From Pseudomonadota bacterium (GTDB lineage: Bacteria; Myxococcota; Polyangia; GCA-2747355; JACKDQ01): a stretch of 6,657 nt of DNA. The notes under the pieces were generated by a model. That model was not told the origin of the DNA, did not search any database, and saw only the letters and a list, made by a program, of their open reading frames with translations. A program made the translations under genes and the position numbers. The DNA is taken from positions 1 to 6,657 of the forward strand of contig JAUVBO010000155.1 in assembly GCA_030591195.1 (NCBI GenBank). The letters are read 5' to 3'. Below are positions 1 to 5,959 of the stretch, piece by piece; positions within the stretch are counted from its first letter, which is position 1; every line of letters begins with the position of its first letter.

Positions 1-746
1 ACCCGGCCGGTCACCTCCAGTGGCTTGCCGTCCACGGTCAACGTGCCGCTCGCGGTCATGTTCGTATAGGAATAGTAGTAGAACGGATCTTCGGAGCCGA
101 TGGTCATCCACCCCTTGCCGTATTGAAAGACCACCGGCTTGGTCGACTCGAGCGCGAGATCGATCGCGTAGGTCGGTCCGGTCAGCGGGCCCTCGGCGTC
201 GATCGACGCCACGATTTGGTGCTTGCCCAGGTGTCCGCCGACGCTCCAGTCACCGGCCTCGAGGCGGAATCCACCACCGGCAGGCTGGGGTTGCTTGCCA
301 GAGTTGGATCGGGAGGCGAGGGCGAACTGTTGCTTGACCAGGTCGGTCACGCCGAAGTGGGAGATGTAGGTCGGGAAACCGACCATCACCGCCTGGAAGG
401 TCACCATCTCGAATCCGTAGCGCTGGCCGTCCTTCGTCTCGAGCTGGCCGGTGTAGTACCACCACTCCACCGGGTCGTCGTGGGGCGTCTCGTCGGCGGG
501 CAGCGAGATCGCCCGTGGTCCGGCGTCCGCGGGCGTCGGCGCGTCGGTCGCGGCGTCGGGCGCGGTGTCCGCTGGTCGTGGCGGCGCGTCGTCCGGGCCG
601 CCATCGTCCGTGGCGCCATCGGCGGCGACGCTGGCCTCGGGCAGCTGGTCGGCGTCGTCGCAGCCGCCAAGCGGCACGGCCAACGACGCGATCAGGAACA
701 GGGTCGGGGCGATTGAGCTCGACACGGCAAACGGCGCACAAGACAT
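1..746 (-). CDS. Lipocalin-like CrtC/AttH-family lipoprotein (3' end missing)
   Basis: This frame stays open to the left edge, so only the first 248 residues are visible. The ATG at 746 is preceded by GGAGG at 758-762 (11 nt spacing). Residues 1-28 form a lipoprotein signal peptide with a hydrophobic core (TLFLIASLAV) and lipobox LGGC, lipidated Cys29. Residues 30-80 are an Asp/Ala/Pro/Thr-rich tether. The folded domain starts near residue 88 with DDPVEWWYYTG (Trp95-Trp96), the hallmark of the carotenoid 1,2-hydratase (CrtC)/AttH lipocalin-like family. It runs through YGFEMVTFQ and YYYSYTNMTASGTLTVDGK to EVTGR at the edge. In the family a GxxWMDxxWG motif usually follows here, so the missing part is probably the second half of the domain. 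Known members hydrate carotenoids or are exported proteins of unknown substrate. A secreted lipoprotein with no carotenoid genes nearby makes the enzymatic name unsafe. Only family membership and surface anchoring are well supported. Confidence 0.85.
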   Translation of the reverse strand, partial: MSCAPFAVSSSIAPTLFLIASLAVPLGGCDDADQLPEASVAADGATDDGGPDDAPPRPADTAPDAATDAPTPADAGPRAISLPADETPHDDPVEWWYYTGQLETKDGQRYGFEMVTFQAVMVGFPTYISHFGVTDLVKQQFALASRSNSGKQPQPAGGGFRLEAGDWSVGGHLGKHQIVASIDAEGPLTGPTYAIDLALESTKPVVFQYGKGWMTIGSEDPFYYYSYTNMTASGTLTVDGKPLEVTGR

Positions 747-757
747 CCGGCCTGGTA

Positions 758-762
758 CCTCC
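758..762 (-). promoter_or_regulatory. Ribosome binding site of the CrtC/AttH-like lipoprotein gene
   Basis: The minus strand reads GGAGG, 11 nt before the ATG at 746. It supports this start over the other open frame on the same strand, whose translation (Arg/Pro-rich) has no family features. The 68-bp gap to the kinase stop at 815 has no obvious promoter, so co-transcription with the kinase is possible. Confidence 0.6.
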
Positions 763-814
763 GGGCCCGATACTGGCCCAGGGAGGTGGGTGGAGACAAG
801 CACCGGCGGGGTCG

Positions 815-2386
815 CTAGGCGCGGATGTCCCGCTCGCCGGCCAGGGCGCGGCCGATCGCGTCCCTGAGGGTCTCGATCGAGAAGGGTTTCTTCACCAGCC
901 CGGCAGCGCCGCCAGACAGCATCCGCGAGATCATCTCGTCGCTGCCGTAGCCCGAGACGAGTAGCACGCCGAGGTCCGAGTCGATCTGCCTCAGCAGGTC
1001 GAAGGTCTCCTCGCCGTTCATCTCGGGCATCACCAGATCGAGCAGCACCAGCCTGATCTCGCCCCGGTGCTCGAGGAATAGCTGCACCCCCTCCTTGCCG
1101 CTCCGGGCGCACAGGGAGTCGAAGCCGAGCCGCTTGACCACCCGGGCGCTGGCCTTGAGCACCAGCGGGTCGTCGTCGATGATCAGCAGCGTCCCGCCGT
1201 TCACGGGAATCTGCGGGTGGGTCGAGGTCTTCGTCTCGCGGTCCTGGACGTCGCGGTCCGCCGCCGGCAGGTAGATGCTGAAGGTCGAGCCCTCGCCGAG
1301 CATGCTGTCGACCTTGATCTGGCCGCCGTGGGACCGGACGATGCCGTAGACCGTCGCTAGGCCGAGCCCGCCGCCGCGTCCGCGATCCTGGTTGCCGAAG
1401 AAGGGCTCGAAGATCTGGGAGCAGGTCTCGGCGTCCATCCCGGGGCCGGTGTCGCTCAGCGCGAGCTGGATCACCGGCCCGGACAAGGCGCCGTGGGCGT
1501 CCGCAGGCGGGGTCGAGAGGCGCCGGCCGCCGATGCTCAGCCGGCCGCCGGCGGTCATCGCGTCGCAGCCGTTGAGGCCGAGCGCCATCACCATCTGCTG
1601 CAGCTGAACCCGGTCGCCGCGGACTAGCAGCGGGCCGGGCAGGTCGATGTCGATCTGGACCTTGCGCAGGGAGGCGTCGGCGAGCAGCCGCGCCGCGTTG
1701 CGGATCACCGGCGAGAGGTCGAAGCGCTGCTCGGCGTGCTTGCCGTGCTGGGAGAAGCCCACCAACTGGGCGGTGAGGTTGGCGGCGTCGGCCGCGGCGC
1801 CGTCGACGTCCTGCAGACATTCGACCACATCGTGACGTCGGATCTGGCGGGCGGGGATCTGCTCGAGCAGCAGGGTGACGTTGCTGCGAATCACCGCCAG
1901 CAGGTTGTTGAACTCGTGGGCGATCCCGCCGGCGAGCCGACCGATCGCCTCGAGCTTCTGCTGCTCGAGGACCTGCTCCTCGAGGGGGCTGTGGTGGGTG
2001 AAGACCAGCACCGTGTGTGCGCCGATCTGAAGCCGGTCGCCGAACTTGAGCTCCCGCGGACCGGTCACAGGTGTGCCGGCGAGCCGGGTGCCGTTGGCGC
2101 TGCCGAGGTCCTCGATCAGCACCGTGCCACCGGGTCCACGGAATATCCGGGCGTGCCTGCGGGAGATGTCGCTGGCAGCGAGGCGCACCGACGCCTCGGG
2201 CCCGCGCCCGAGCAGCGCCTCGTCTTCGCGCAGAGTAAACGCGCGGCCCCGGGGATCGCCGATCAGGACCACCAGGGCGGCGTCTTCACTGCCGACGTCG
2301 ACCTGGCAGGTGACCGAAGCCCCGGTAACGGTCGGGTTCTCCTGCCACTCCTCCTCACCGAAGGTGTCATCGTCCTTGGCGACCAA
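815..2386 (-). CDS. FHA-domain hybrid histidine kinase with C-terminal receiver
   Basis: A soluble 523-residue two-component sensor with no signal peptide or membrane segment. The FHA domain (about 38-130) has the phosphothreonine-binding residues Gly60-Arg61, Ser75-Arg76-Arg77-His78 and Asn98-Gly99, so it may read a Ser/Thr kinase signal. The HisKA segment (about 136-215) has the H-box GGIAHEFNNLL with phospho-acceptor His157. The HATPase domain (about 220-375) shows the N-box LNGCDAM (Asn272), DTGPGMD (Asp312), FEPFF (326-330) and GGGLGLATVYGIV. The receiver (about 399-518) has acidic residues Asp404-406, phospho-acceptor Asp450 in LLDLVMPEMNG, Ser478 and Lys500 in KKPF. Intact residues at every site suggest an active kinase. 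The start is TTG. I chose TTG 2386 because AGGAG lies 6 nt upstream; TTG 2407, seven codons earlier, has no such site, and no ATG is in frame after the upstream stop. No DNA-binding response regulator is adjacent, so its output partner is unknown. Confidence 0.93.
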   Translation of the reverse strand: MVAKDDDTFGEEEWQENPTVTGASVTCQVDVGSEDAALVVLIGDPRGRAFTLREDEALLGRGPEASVRLAASDISRRHARIFRGPGGTVLIEDLGSANGTRLAGTPVTGPRELKFGDRLQIGAHTVLVFTHHSPLEEQVLEQQKLEAIGRLAGGIAHEFNNLLAVIRSNVTLLLEQIPARQIRRHDVVECLQDVDGAAADAANLTAQLVGFSQHGKHAEQRFDLSPVIRNAARLLADASLRKVQIDIDLPGPLLVRGDRVQLQQMVMALGLNGCDAMTAGGRLSIGGRRLSTPPADAHGALSGPVIQLALSDTGPGMDAETCSQIFEPFFGNQDRGRGGGLGLATVYGIVRSHGGQIKVDSMLGEGSTFSIYLPAADRDVQDRETKTSTHPQIPVNGGTLLIIDDDPLVLKASARVVKRLGFDSLCARSGKEGVQLFLEHRGEIRLVLLDLVMPEMNGEETFDLLRQIDSDLGVLLVSGYGSDEMISRMLSGGAAGLVKKPFSIETLRDAIGRALAGERDIRA

Positions 2387-2392
2387 GCTGCG

Positions 2393-2397
2393 CTCCT
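2393..2397 (-). promoter_or_regulatory. Ribosome binding site that sets the kinase start
   Basis: The minus strand reads AGGAG, 6 nt before TTG 2386. It is the best Shine-Dalgarno match in this region. It argues that the alternative TTG at 2407 (which would add MGGQERS) is not the main start. Confidence 0.6.
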
Positions 2398-2498
2398 GTC
2401 CACCCAATCGACCGATGATATTGTCCGTATAGCCTGGCGAATCGCAATATCTAGGGTACGACCGAACACCATTTTTTTGAGCACGTATTTTGACGGCG

Positions 2499-2521
2499 TC
2501 CCCGATGAACGGTCATGGGGA
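2499..2521. repeat. Imperfect dyad in the gap upstream of the kinase
   Basis: The arms TCCCC-g-ATGA and TCAT-GGGGA pair over nine positions, with one bulged G and the loop ACGG. The dyad lies in the 203-bp gap between the small lipoprotein and the kinase, a stretch that is richer in A/T (A7/T7 tract at 2472-2478) than its surroundings. No T-run follows on the minus strand, so it does not look like a terminator for the upstream gene. An operator or leader hairpin is possible. I see no convincing -35/-10 pair or coding frame in the gap. Confidence 0.35.
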
Positions 2522-2589
2522 TCGATGTTGGCGTAATCGCTATCTTTTTGTACAGTGGAGGATCCACGGGGGGAAGGGCCGGCGGGGAC

Positions 2590-3126
2590 TCAGGGGGCCT
2601 TGTCCTTGACGGTGACGTGGATCGCGCAGGAGATCTTGTGGGCGAAGCTAACCCGCACCTCGGCGCGGAGCTCCACCGCCTTGTCCGACGGTGGCGGCAG
2701 GGCGATCGAGGGGAACTCGGCCTTGCCCCCGCTGACCTGGGCGGAGGCCTGGGGCACGAAGTCGACCAGCATCGCGGCCACCGCGCCGGTGGCGATGTTC
2801 TCGGTGAGGATCTCGGCGTAGGTCTGGTCGTCAGCGATCTCTGCGCCGTCCTTGGGCATCGCGAAGCTGCAGCGCTGTAGGCCGGCATCCGGCCACGGGG
2901 CGACGCTGTCGGTGGCGGCCGGCCGGCCGTCCCCCGCTGTCGCTGCATCGTCGGTGGACGTGTCTGTCGTCAGCGCCCCCGTGCCGTCGGTGAACCTCAG
3001 GCCGTCGGTCACCGTGGCATCCGAGGCGCTGTCGTTGTCGCCCGGACCCCACGCCCCGGGACATCCTGCCCCGGCGCTCAGCAGCGCGAGTATCACCGCT
3101 GCGGCCAGCGGTCGTGGTCTGGTCAT
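2590..3126 (-). CDS. Small lipoprotein of unknown function
   Basis: This is a 178-residue exported protein that I do not recognise. Residues 1-21 are a signal peptide: Arg3/Arg5, then the hydrophobic run LAAAVILALLSAGA. Cys22 is the probable lipidation site, although the lipobox (GAGC) has Gly at -3 rather than the usual Leu. Residues 23-82 are a low-complexity Asp/Thr/Ala/Gly tether. The folded part (about 84-178) begins CSFAMPKDGAEI and ends in alternating hydrophobic residues (AIHVTVKDKAP), which suggests a beta-sandwich. P-x-DGA-x-I openings are common in bacterial Ig-like domains, but the match is loose. Cys86 and Cys167 could form a disulfide. The ATG at 3126 has only a weak purine-rich leader (AAGAGAGA). 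The gene diverges from feoB across a 56-bp spacer holding an inverted repeat, so a link to iron uptake is possible but unproven. Confidence 0.8.
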   Translation of the reverse strand: MTRPRPLAAAVILALLSAGAGCPGAWGPGDNDSASDATVTDGLRFTDGTGALTTDTSTDDAATAGDGRPAATDSVAPWPDAGLQRCSFAMPKDGAEIADDQTYAEILTENIATGAVAAMLVDFVPQASAQVSGGKAEFPSIALPPPSDKAVELRAEVRVSFAHKISCAIHVTVKDKAP

Positions 3127-3136
3127 CGCCGTCTCT

Positions 3137-3171
3137 CTTGGCTCGTACCAGAGAGTATAGCGCGAGCCAAG
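3137..3171. repeat. Perfect 9+9 bp inverted repeat between divergent starts
   Basis: CTTGGCTCG (3137-3145) and CGAGCCAAG (3163-3171) are exact reverse complements with a 17-nt spacer. The repeat fills most of the gap between the divergent lipoprotein and feoB. As a result each gene carries CGAGCCAAG in its own sense strand shortly before its start codon. A shared operator or a leader hairpin is plausible. It does not resemble a Fur box or the classical DtxR palindrome. Confidence 0.6.
3154..3159 (-). promoter_or_regulatory. Possible -10 element of the small lipoprotein gene
   Basis: The minus strand reads TATACT, a strong match to the -10 consensus. It lies inside the spacer of the inverted repeat and about 28 bp before the ATG at 3126. 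No good -35 is found 16-18 bp upstream, so this would be an activated or weak promoter. If real, its position between the repeat arms would suit control by a protein bound to them. Confidence 0.3.
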
Positions 3172-3174
3172 GTG
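3170..3174 (+). promoter_or_regulatory. Probable ribosome binding site of feoB
   Basis: AGGTG ends 8 nt before GTG 3183. The nearby ATG 3201 has only pyrimidine-rich sequence (ACGCCCGCC) in front of it. The site overlaps the right arm of the inverted repeat, so a protein bound there, or folding of the leader, could affect feoB translation. Confidence 0.45.
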
Positions 3175-3182
3175 TAACAGCT

Positions 3183-5102
3183 GTGCTACATACGCCCGCC
3201 ATGGCGCCCACCGTCGACAGCGACCAGGTCGAGCCCCGCCAGGTGGCGGTGGTGGGCGTGCCGAACAGCGGCAAGAGCCTCGTCTTCGCGCGGCTCAGCG
3301 GGCGCTTCGCCACTACCTCGAACTACCCCCATACCACCACCGAGCTCCAGCGCGAGCGAGCGACCCTTGGCGGCGAGCAGGTGACGTTGATCGACACGCC
3401 CGGGATCACCGGGCTCGAGTTCTGCTCCGAGGACGAGCTGCCGACCCGTAACCTGCTGCACGGCTCGTCGCATCCGGCCATCGTGATCCAGGTGATCGAC
3501 GCGACGAGTCTATATCGTTCGTTGATCCTCACCGCCCAGCTGGCGGATCTCGAGTTGCCGCTGCTGGTCTGCCTCAACATGGCCGACGAGGCGAGGCGCC
3601 GCGGCCTGCGGATCGACGTCGGGCGACTGGGCGAGCTGCTCGGCTTGCCGGTGGTCGAGGTCTCGGCTATCGACGGTCGCGGCGTGGCCGCGACGATCGG
3701 CGAACGGCTGCCGGAGGCGCGCGCCGCGCGCCGCGTGGCCTATCCGGCGCCGATCGAGGCCAAGCTGGCCGAGCTGCAGACCAGCGGCGGCGTGGCCAGC
3801 CGGGCGGAGCGGGTGCGGGAGGTGGTCGAGTCGGCACGCGAGGGAGTCGCCGAGTTCGAGCCGGGCCAGAGCATCTGGCATATGCTGCTCGAGGCCCACC
3901 ACCACTGGGCGCAGGAGGTGGCCGGCCAGGTGGTCCAGCGTCCGCGCGAGGGTGACCCGGCCAGGCCGGGGCGAGGGCCCCGCGAGATCCTCGCGGACCT
4001 GGCGCTGCACCCCGTCGGCGGCTGGGCGTTCCTGATCCTGACCACGGTGGTGGTCTACCAGCTGGTGGCCAGGGTCGGCGTCGGCATCCTCGCCGACGGG
4101 CTCGAGAGCTGGGTGGTCGCGCCGACCGTCGCCTGGATCGGCAACGCCACCGGGCCGGGCCTGCTCCAGGACGTGCTGGTCGGCGAGTTCGGGCTGCTGT
4201 CGCTCGGGCTGTTCAACGCGGTCTGCACGGTGCTGCCGATCCTCAGCGTCTTCTACCTCGTGTTCGGCCTGCTCGAGGACATCGGCTACTTCCCGCTGCT
4301 GTCGGTGCAGTTCGACCGGCTGCTGCGCTTCATGGGCTTGACGGGGCGCGCGGTGTTGCCGATCACCCTCGGCTTCGGCTGCAACTCGGTGGCGACGATG
4401 GCCGCTGGAGGCCTCGACCAGGGTCGCCAGCGGCTGATCGCCTGCTTCCTGATCGCTCTCGGCATCCCCTGCGCGGTGCAGCTCGGGGTGATGGTGGCGA
4501 TCCTCTCGACGGTCCCGGTGGGGGTGCTCGCCGGACTGCTCGGCATCGTCCTGCTGCTGCAGGTGACCAGCGGTACGATCCTCGCGCGGGTGATGCGGCC
4601 CGGCGAGCATGAGGAGTTCCTCGTCGAGCTGCCGCCGCTGCGGGCGCCGAGCCTGCGCAACGTGCTGGCCAAGACCTACCACCGGCTGCTGGCCTTCTTC
4701 CGCGAGGCCTGCCCGATGTTCATCGCCAGCGCGGCAGTGCTGCTGGCCCTCGACCTGTCGGGGCTGCTGGCCGGGATCCGCGCCGCCTTCGCGCCGGTGG
4801 TGGTCACCGCCCTCGGGCTGCCAGCGAGGTGCGCCGACGTGCTGCTGATGACCGTCGCCCGCCGGGAGGTCGGCGCGGTGATGATGAAGGACCTGGTCGA
4901 CCAGGGGACGCTCGACTTGCGGCAGACCTTTGTCGGGCTCCTGGTGATGACCCTCTTCGTCCCCTGTATGAGCAACACGCTGATCATGGGTCGCGTGCTC
5001 GGCTGGCGCGCGTCGGCGCTGATCTTCGTCGCTGTGACCCTGATCGCCCTCATCACCGGGACGGTGGCCAACGCGCTGTGGGGCTCGTTCGTCGCGCTGT
5101 GA
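3183..5102 (+). CDS. feoB: Ferrous iron transporter FeoB (variant, short form)
   Basis: FeoB moves Fe(II) across the inner membrane using a cytosolic G-protein domain. From GTG 3183 the protein has 639 residues. The G domain (about 17-190) shows G1 GVPNSGKS (25-32), switch I NYPHTT (47-52), G3 DTPG (71-74), G4 NMAD (132-135) and a G5-like SAI (161-163). A short helical linker follows. The membrane part (about 280-639) has several hydrophobic segments, with LEDIGY (364-369), GFGCNS (397-402), GIPCAVQLGV and VPCMSN (593-598) in place of the GCNVPA and SCSARLP sequences of classical E. coli-type FeoB. It is shorter than the usual 700-770 residues and has no long C-terminal tail. ATG 3201 (633 residues) is the alternative start: it lacks a ribosome site, but either choice keeps all motifs. 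The regulator with a FeoA domain follows 35 bp downstream, presumably in one operon. A different divalent metal cannot be excluded from sequence alone. Confidence 0.93.
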   Translation: MLHTPAMAPTVDSDQVEPRQVAVVGVPNSGKSLVFARLSGRFATTSNYPHTTTELQRERATLGGEQVTLIDTPGITGLEFCSEDELPTRNLLHGSSHPAIVIQVIDATSLYRSLILTAQLADLELPLLVCLNMADEARRRGLRIDVGRLGELLGLPVVEVSAIDGRGVAATIGERLPEARAARRVAYPAPIEAKLAELQTSGGVASRAERVREVVESAREGVAEFEPGQSIWHMLLEAHHHWAQEVAGQVVQRPREGDPARPGRGPREILADLALHPVGGWAFLILTTVVVYQLVARVGVGILADGLESWVVAPTVAWIGNATGPGLLQDVLVGEFGLLSLGLFNAVCTVLPILSVFYLVFGLLEDIGYFPLLSVQFDRLLRFMGLTGRAVLPITLGFGCNSVATMAAGGLDQGRQRLIACFLIALGIPCAVQLGVMVAILSTVPVGVLAGLLGIVLLLQVTSGTILARVMRPGEHEEFLVELPPLRAPSLRNVLAKTYHRLLAFFREACPMFIASAAVLLALDLSGLLAGIRAAFAPVVVTALGLPARCADVLLMTVARREVGAVMMKDLVDQGTLDLRQTFVGLLVMTLFVPCMSNTLIMGRVLGWRASALIFVAVTLIALITGTVANALWGSFVAL

Positions 5103-5126
5103 GGCCAGCGTCGCTCGGGAGGAGTC

Positions 5127-5131
5127 GAGGT
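5127..5131 (+). promoter_or_regulatory. Ribosome binding site of the DtxR-FeoA gene
   Basis: GAGGT lies 6 nt before the ATG at 5138, in the 35-bp gap after the feoB stop; a second purine run (GGGAGGAG) is at 5117-5124. These fix the start at 5138 rather than at an in-frame ATG at 4829 inside feoB. The gap holds no terminator, which supports an operon. Confidence 0.65.
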
Positions 5132-5137
5132 AGAAAG

Positions 5138-5788
5138 ATGCCGGTACACAACGAAGAGGACGAGTACCTCGAGGTGCTCTACCACCTGCGCGAGCGCCAC
5201 GAGCTCGACCTGCCGAGCCTGCGCGAGCACCTGCCTTCGTTTTGCCAGCAGGTGCTCGACCGGCTGGCGGAGCAGGGGCGGGTCCGCCTCGACCACGACG
5301 CCATCGTGCTCACCGACGAGGGCTTCCGCAAGGCCGAGAAGATCGTCCGCCAGCACCGGCTGGCCAAGCGGCTGCTGACCGACGTGCTGCACATGAGCCC
5401 GGCGAAGGTCGAGGAGGTCGCCTGCGAGTTCGAGCACATGGTCGCCGAGGAGATCACCGACGGCATCTGCACCCTGCTCGGCCACCCGCGGGCCTGCCCC
5501 AGCGGCGCGCCGATCCCCGAGGGCCCCTGCTGTCGGGCCTACGCCGACAGCGCGACCTCCGCGGTGGTGCCGCTGACCGAGGCGCCACTGGGCGAGGCGG
5601 CCCGTATCGCCTACATCAACTCCCGCGGCGACCTGCGCCAGCACCGCCTGGCCGGCTTCGGCATCATCCCCGGGGCCCAGGTTCGGCTGCACCAGCTCAA
5701 GCCGTCGGTGGTGGTCTCGCTCGAGAGCTCGCGGGTGGCGATGGAGCACGGCGTCGCCCGTGACATCTTCGTCTGGAAGGGCTGGTAG
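5138..5788 (+). CDS. DtxR-family metalloregulator with C-terminal FeoA domain
   Basis: A 216-residue protein that should bind a divalent metal, probably Fe(II), and repress transcription. The N-terminal part (1-60) is a winged-helix-like segment, DEYLEVLYHL to IVLTDEG. The dimerisation part (61-127) has HRLAKRLLTDVL, then ACEFEHM and CPSGAPIP, very close to DtxR/IdeR. By manual alignment to DtxR, Cys96, Glu99 and His100 match the primary metal ligands, while Glu9 stands where DtxR has Met10, as in MntR (Asp8). His73 of the ancillary site is kept, but two other ancillary ligands appear replaced (Lys77, Glu92). The C-terminal domain (about 143-216) has clear FeoA features: LRQHRLAGFGIIPGAQVRL and RVAMEHGVARDIFV. 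The HTH is about five residues shorter than in DtxR, around the turn. Cys111, Cys120 and the Cys131-Cys132 pair are additional. Lying just after feoB, it may serve as both iron sensor and FeoA partner. Confidence 0.88.
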   Translation: MPVHNEEDEYLEVLYHLRERHELDLPSLREHLPSFCQQVLDRLAEQGRVRLDHDAIVLTDEGFRKAEKIVRQHRLAKRLLTDVLHMSPAKVEEVACEFEHMVAEEITDGICTLLGHPRACPSGAPIPEGPCCRAYADSATSAVVPLTEAPLGEAARIAYINSRGDLRQHRLAGFGIIPGAQVRLHQLKPSVVVSLESSRVAMEHGVARDIFVWKGW

Positions 5789-5915
5789 CTCCCCCTTGTC
5801 GCGGATCCGGCACGCCAAGGCTCGCGGTAACATTTGCGCTCCGGGTCGGTGCGAGGCTCCTGAGCAGCAATTGCCGCGCGGCGTCCATCGAGTGAGCGGA
5901 GCGAGCTTGGGGGGA

Positions 5916-5932
5916 GCCAGCCGGAGGCTGGC
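5916..5932. repeat. Perfect hairpin with GGA loop (first of a pair)
   Basis: GCCAGCC and GGCTGGC form a perfect 7-bp stem around a GGA loop. It lies in the 171-bp gap between convergent genes, one base before the second hairpin. Just upstream is a purine-rich stretch (GAGTGAGCGGAGCGAGC), also with a central GGA. No T-run follows on either strand. Confidence 0.55.
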
Positions 5933-5933
5933 G

Positions 5934-5954
5934 GGGGGCCTGGGACAGGCCCCC
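5934..5954. terminator. Strong GC hairpin with GGA loop, possible two-way terminator
   Basis: GGGGGCCTG and CAGGCCCCC form a perfect 9-bp stem around a GGA loop. It ends 5 bp from the stop codon of the minus-strand HdrA-like gene and 146 bp beyond the dtxR-feoA stop, the usual place for a terminator shared by convergent genes. A T-run is missing on both strands, so classical Rho-independent termination is not assured. A repetitive extragenic element or mRNA-end stabiliser is the alternative. Confidence 0.45.
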
Positions 5955-5959
5955 GATAC

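Noticed and set aside
123..716. Plus-strand 197-codon frame
   Set aside because: It is opposite the lipocalin-like lipoprotein, with Gly/Arg/Val-rich composition and no domain.
250..741. Minus-strand frame beginning MCAVCRVELN
   Set aside because: It is an Arg-rich shadow; the neighbouring frame from 746 gives a signal peptide, lipobox and CrtC/AttH motifs.
763..779. Five-bp GGGCC/GGCCC hairpin between the kinase and the CrtC/AttH-like gene
   Set aside because: The stem is too short in GC-rich DNA and has no T-run, so it may be chance.
1736..2536. Long plus-strand open frame opposite the kinase
   Set aside because: It is antisense to a gene with full domain motifs; its translation is biased in composition and shows no family features.
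3114..3182. Upstream ATG 3114 as the feoB start
   Set aside because: It would overlap the divergent lipoprotein and run through the inverted repeat; the extra residues are not FeoB-like.
3127..3182. Fur box or classical DtxR box in the feoB promoter
   Set aside because: No 19-bp match to either consensus is visible; only the different 9+9 bp repeat is present.
3510..4682. 390-codon minus-strand open frame opposite feoB
   Set aside because: Its His/Gln/Arg/Asp-rich translation is typical of antisense high-GC coding DNA, and feoB explains the region.
4676..5833. 385-codon minus-strand open frame opposite the feoB end and dtxR-feoA
   Set aside because: It spans two real genes and their gap, with no recognisable domain or ribosome site.
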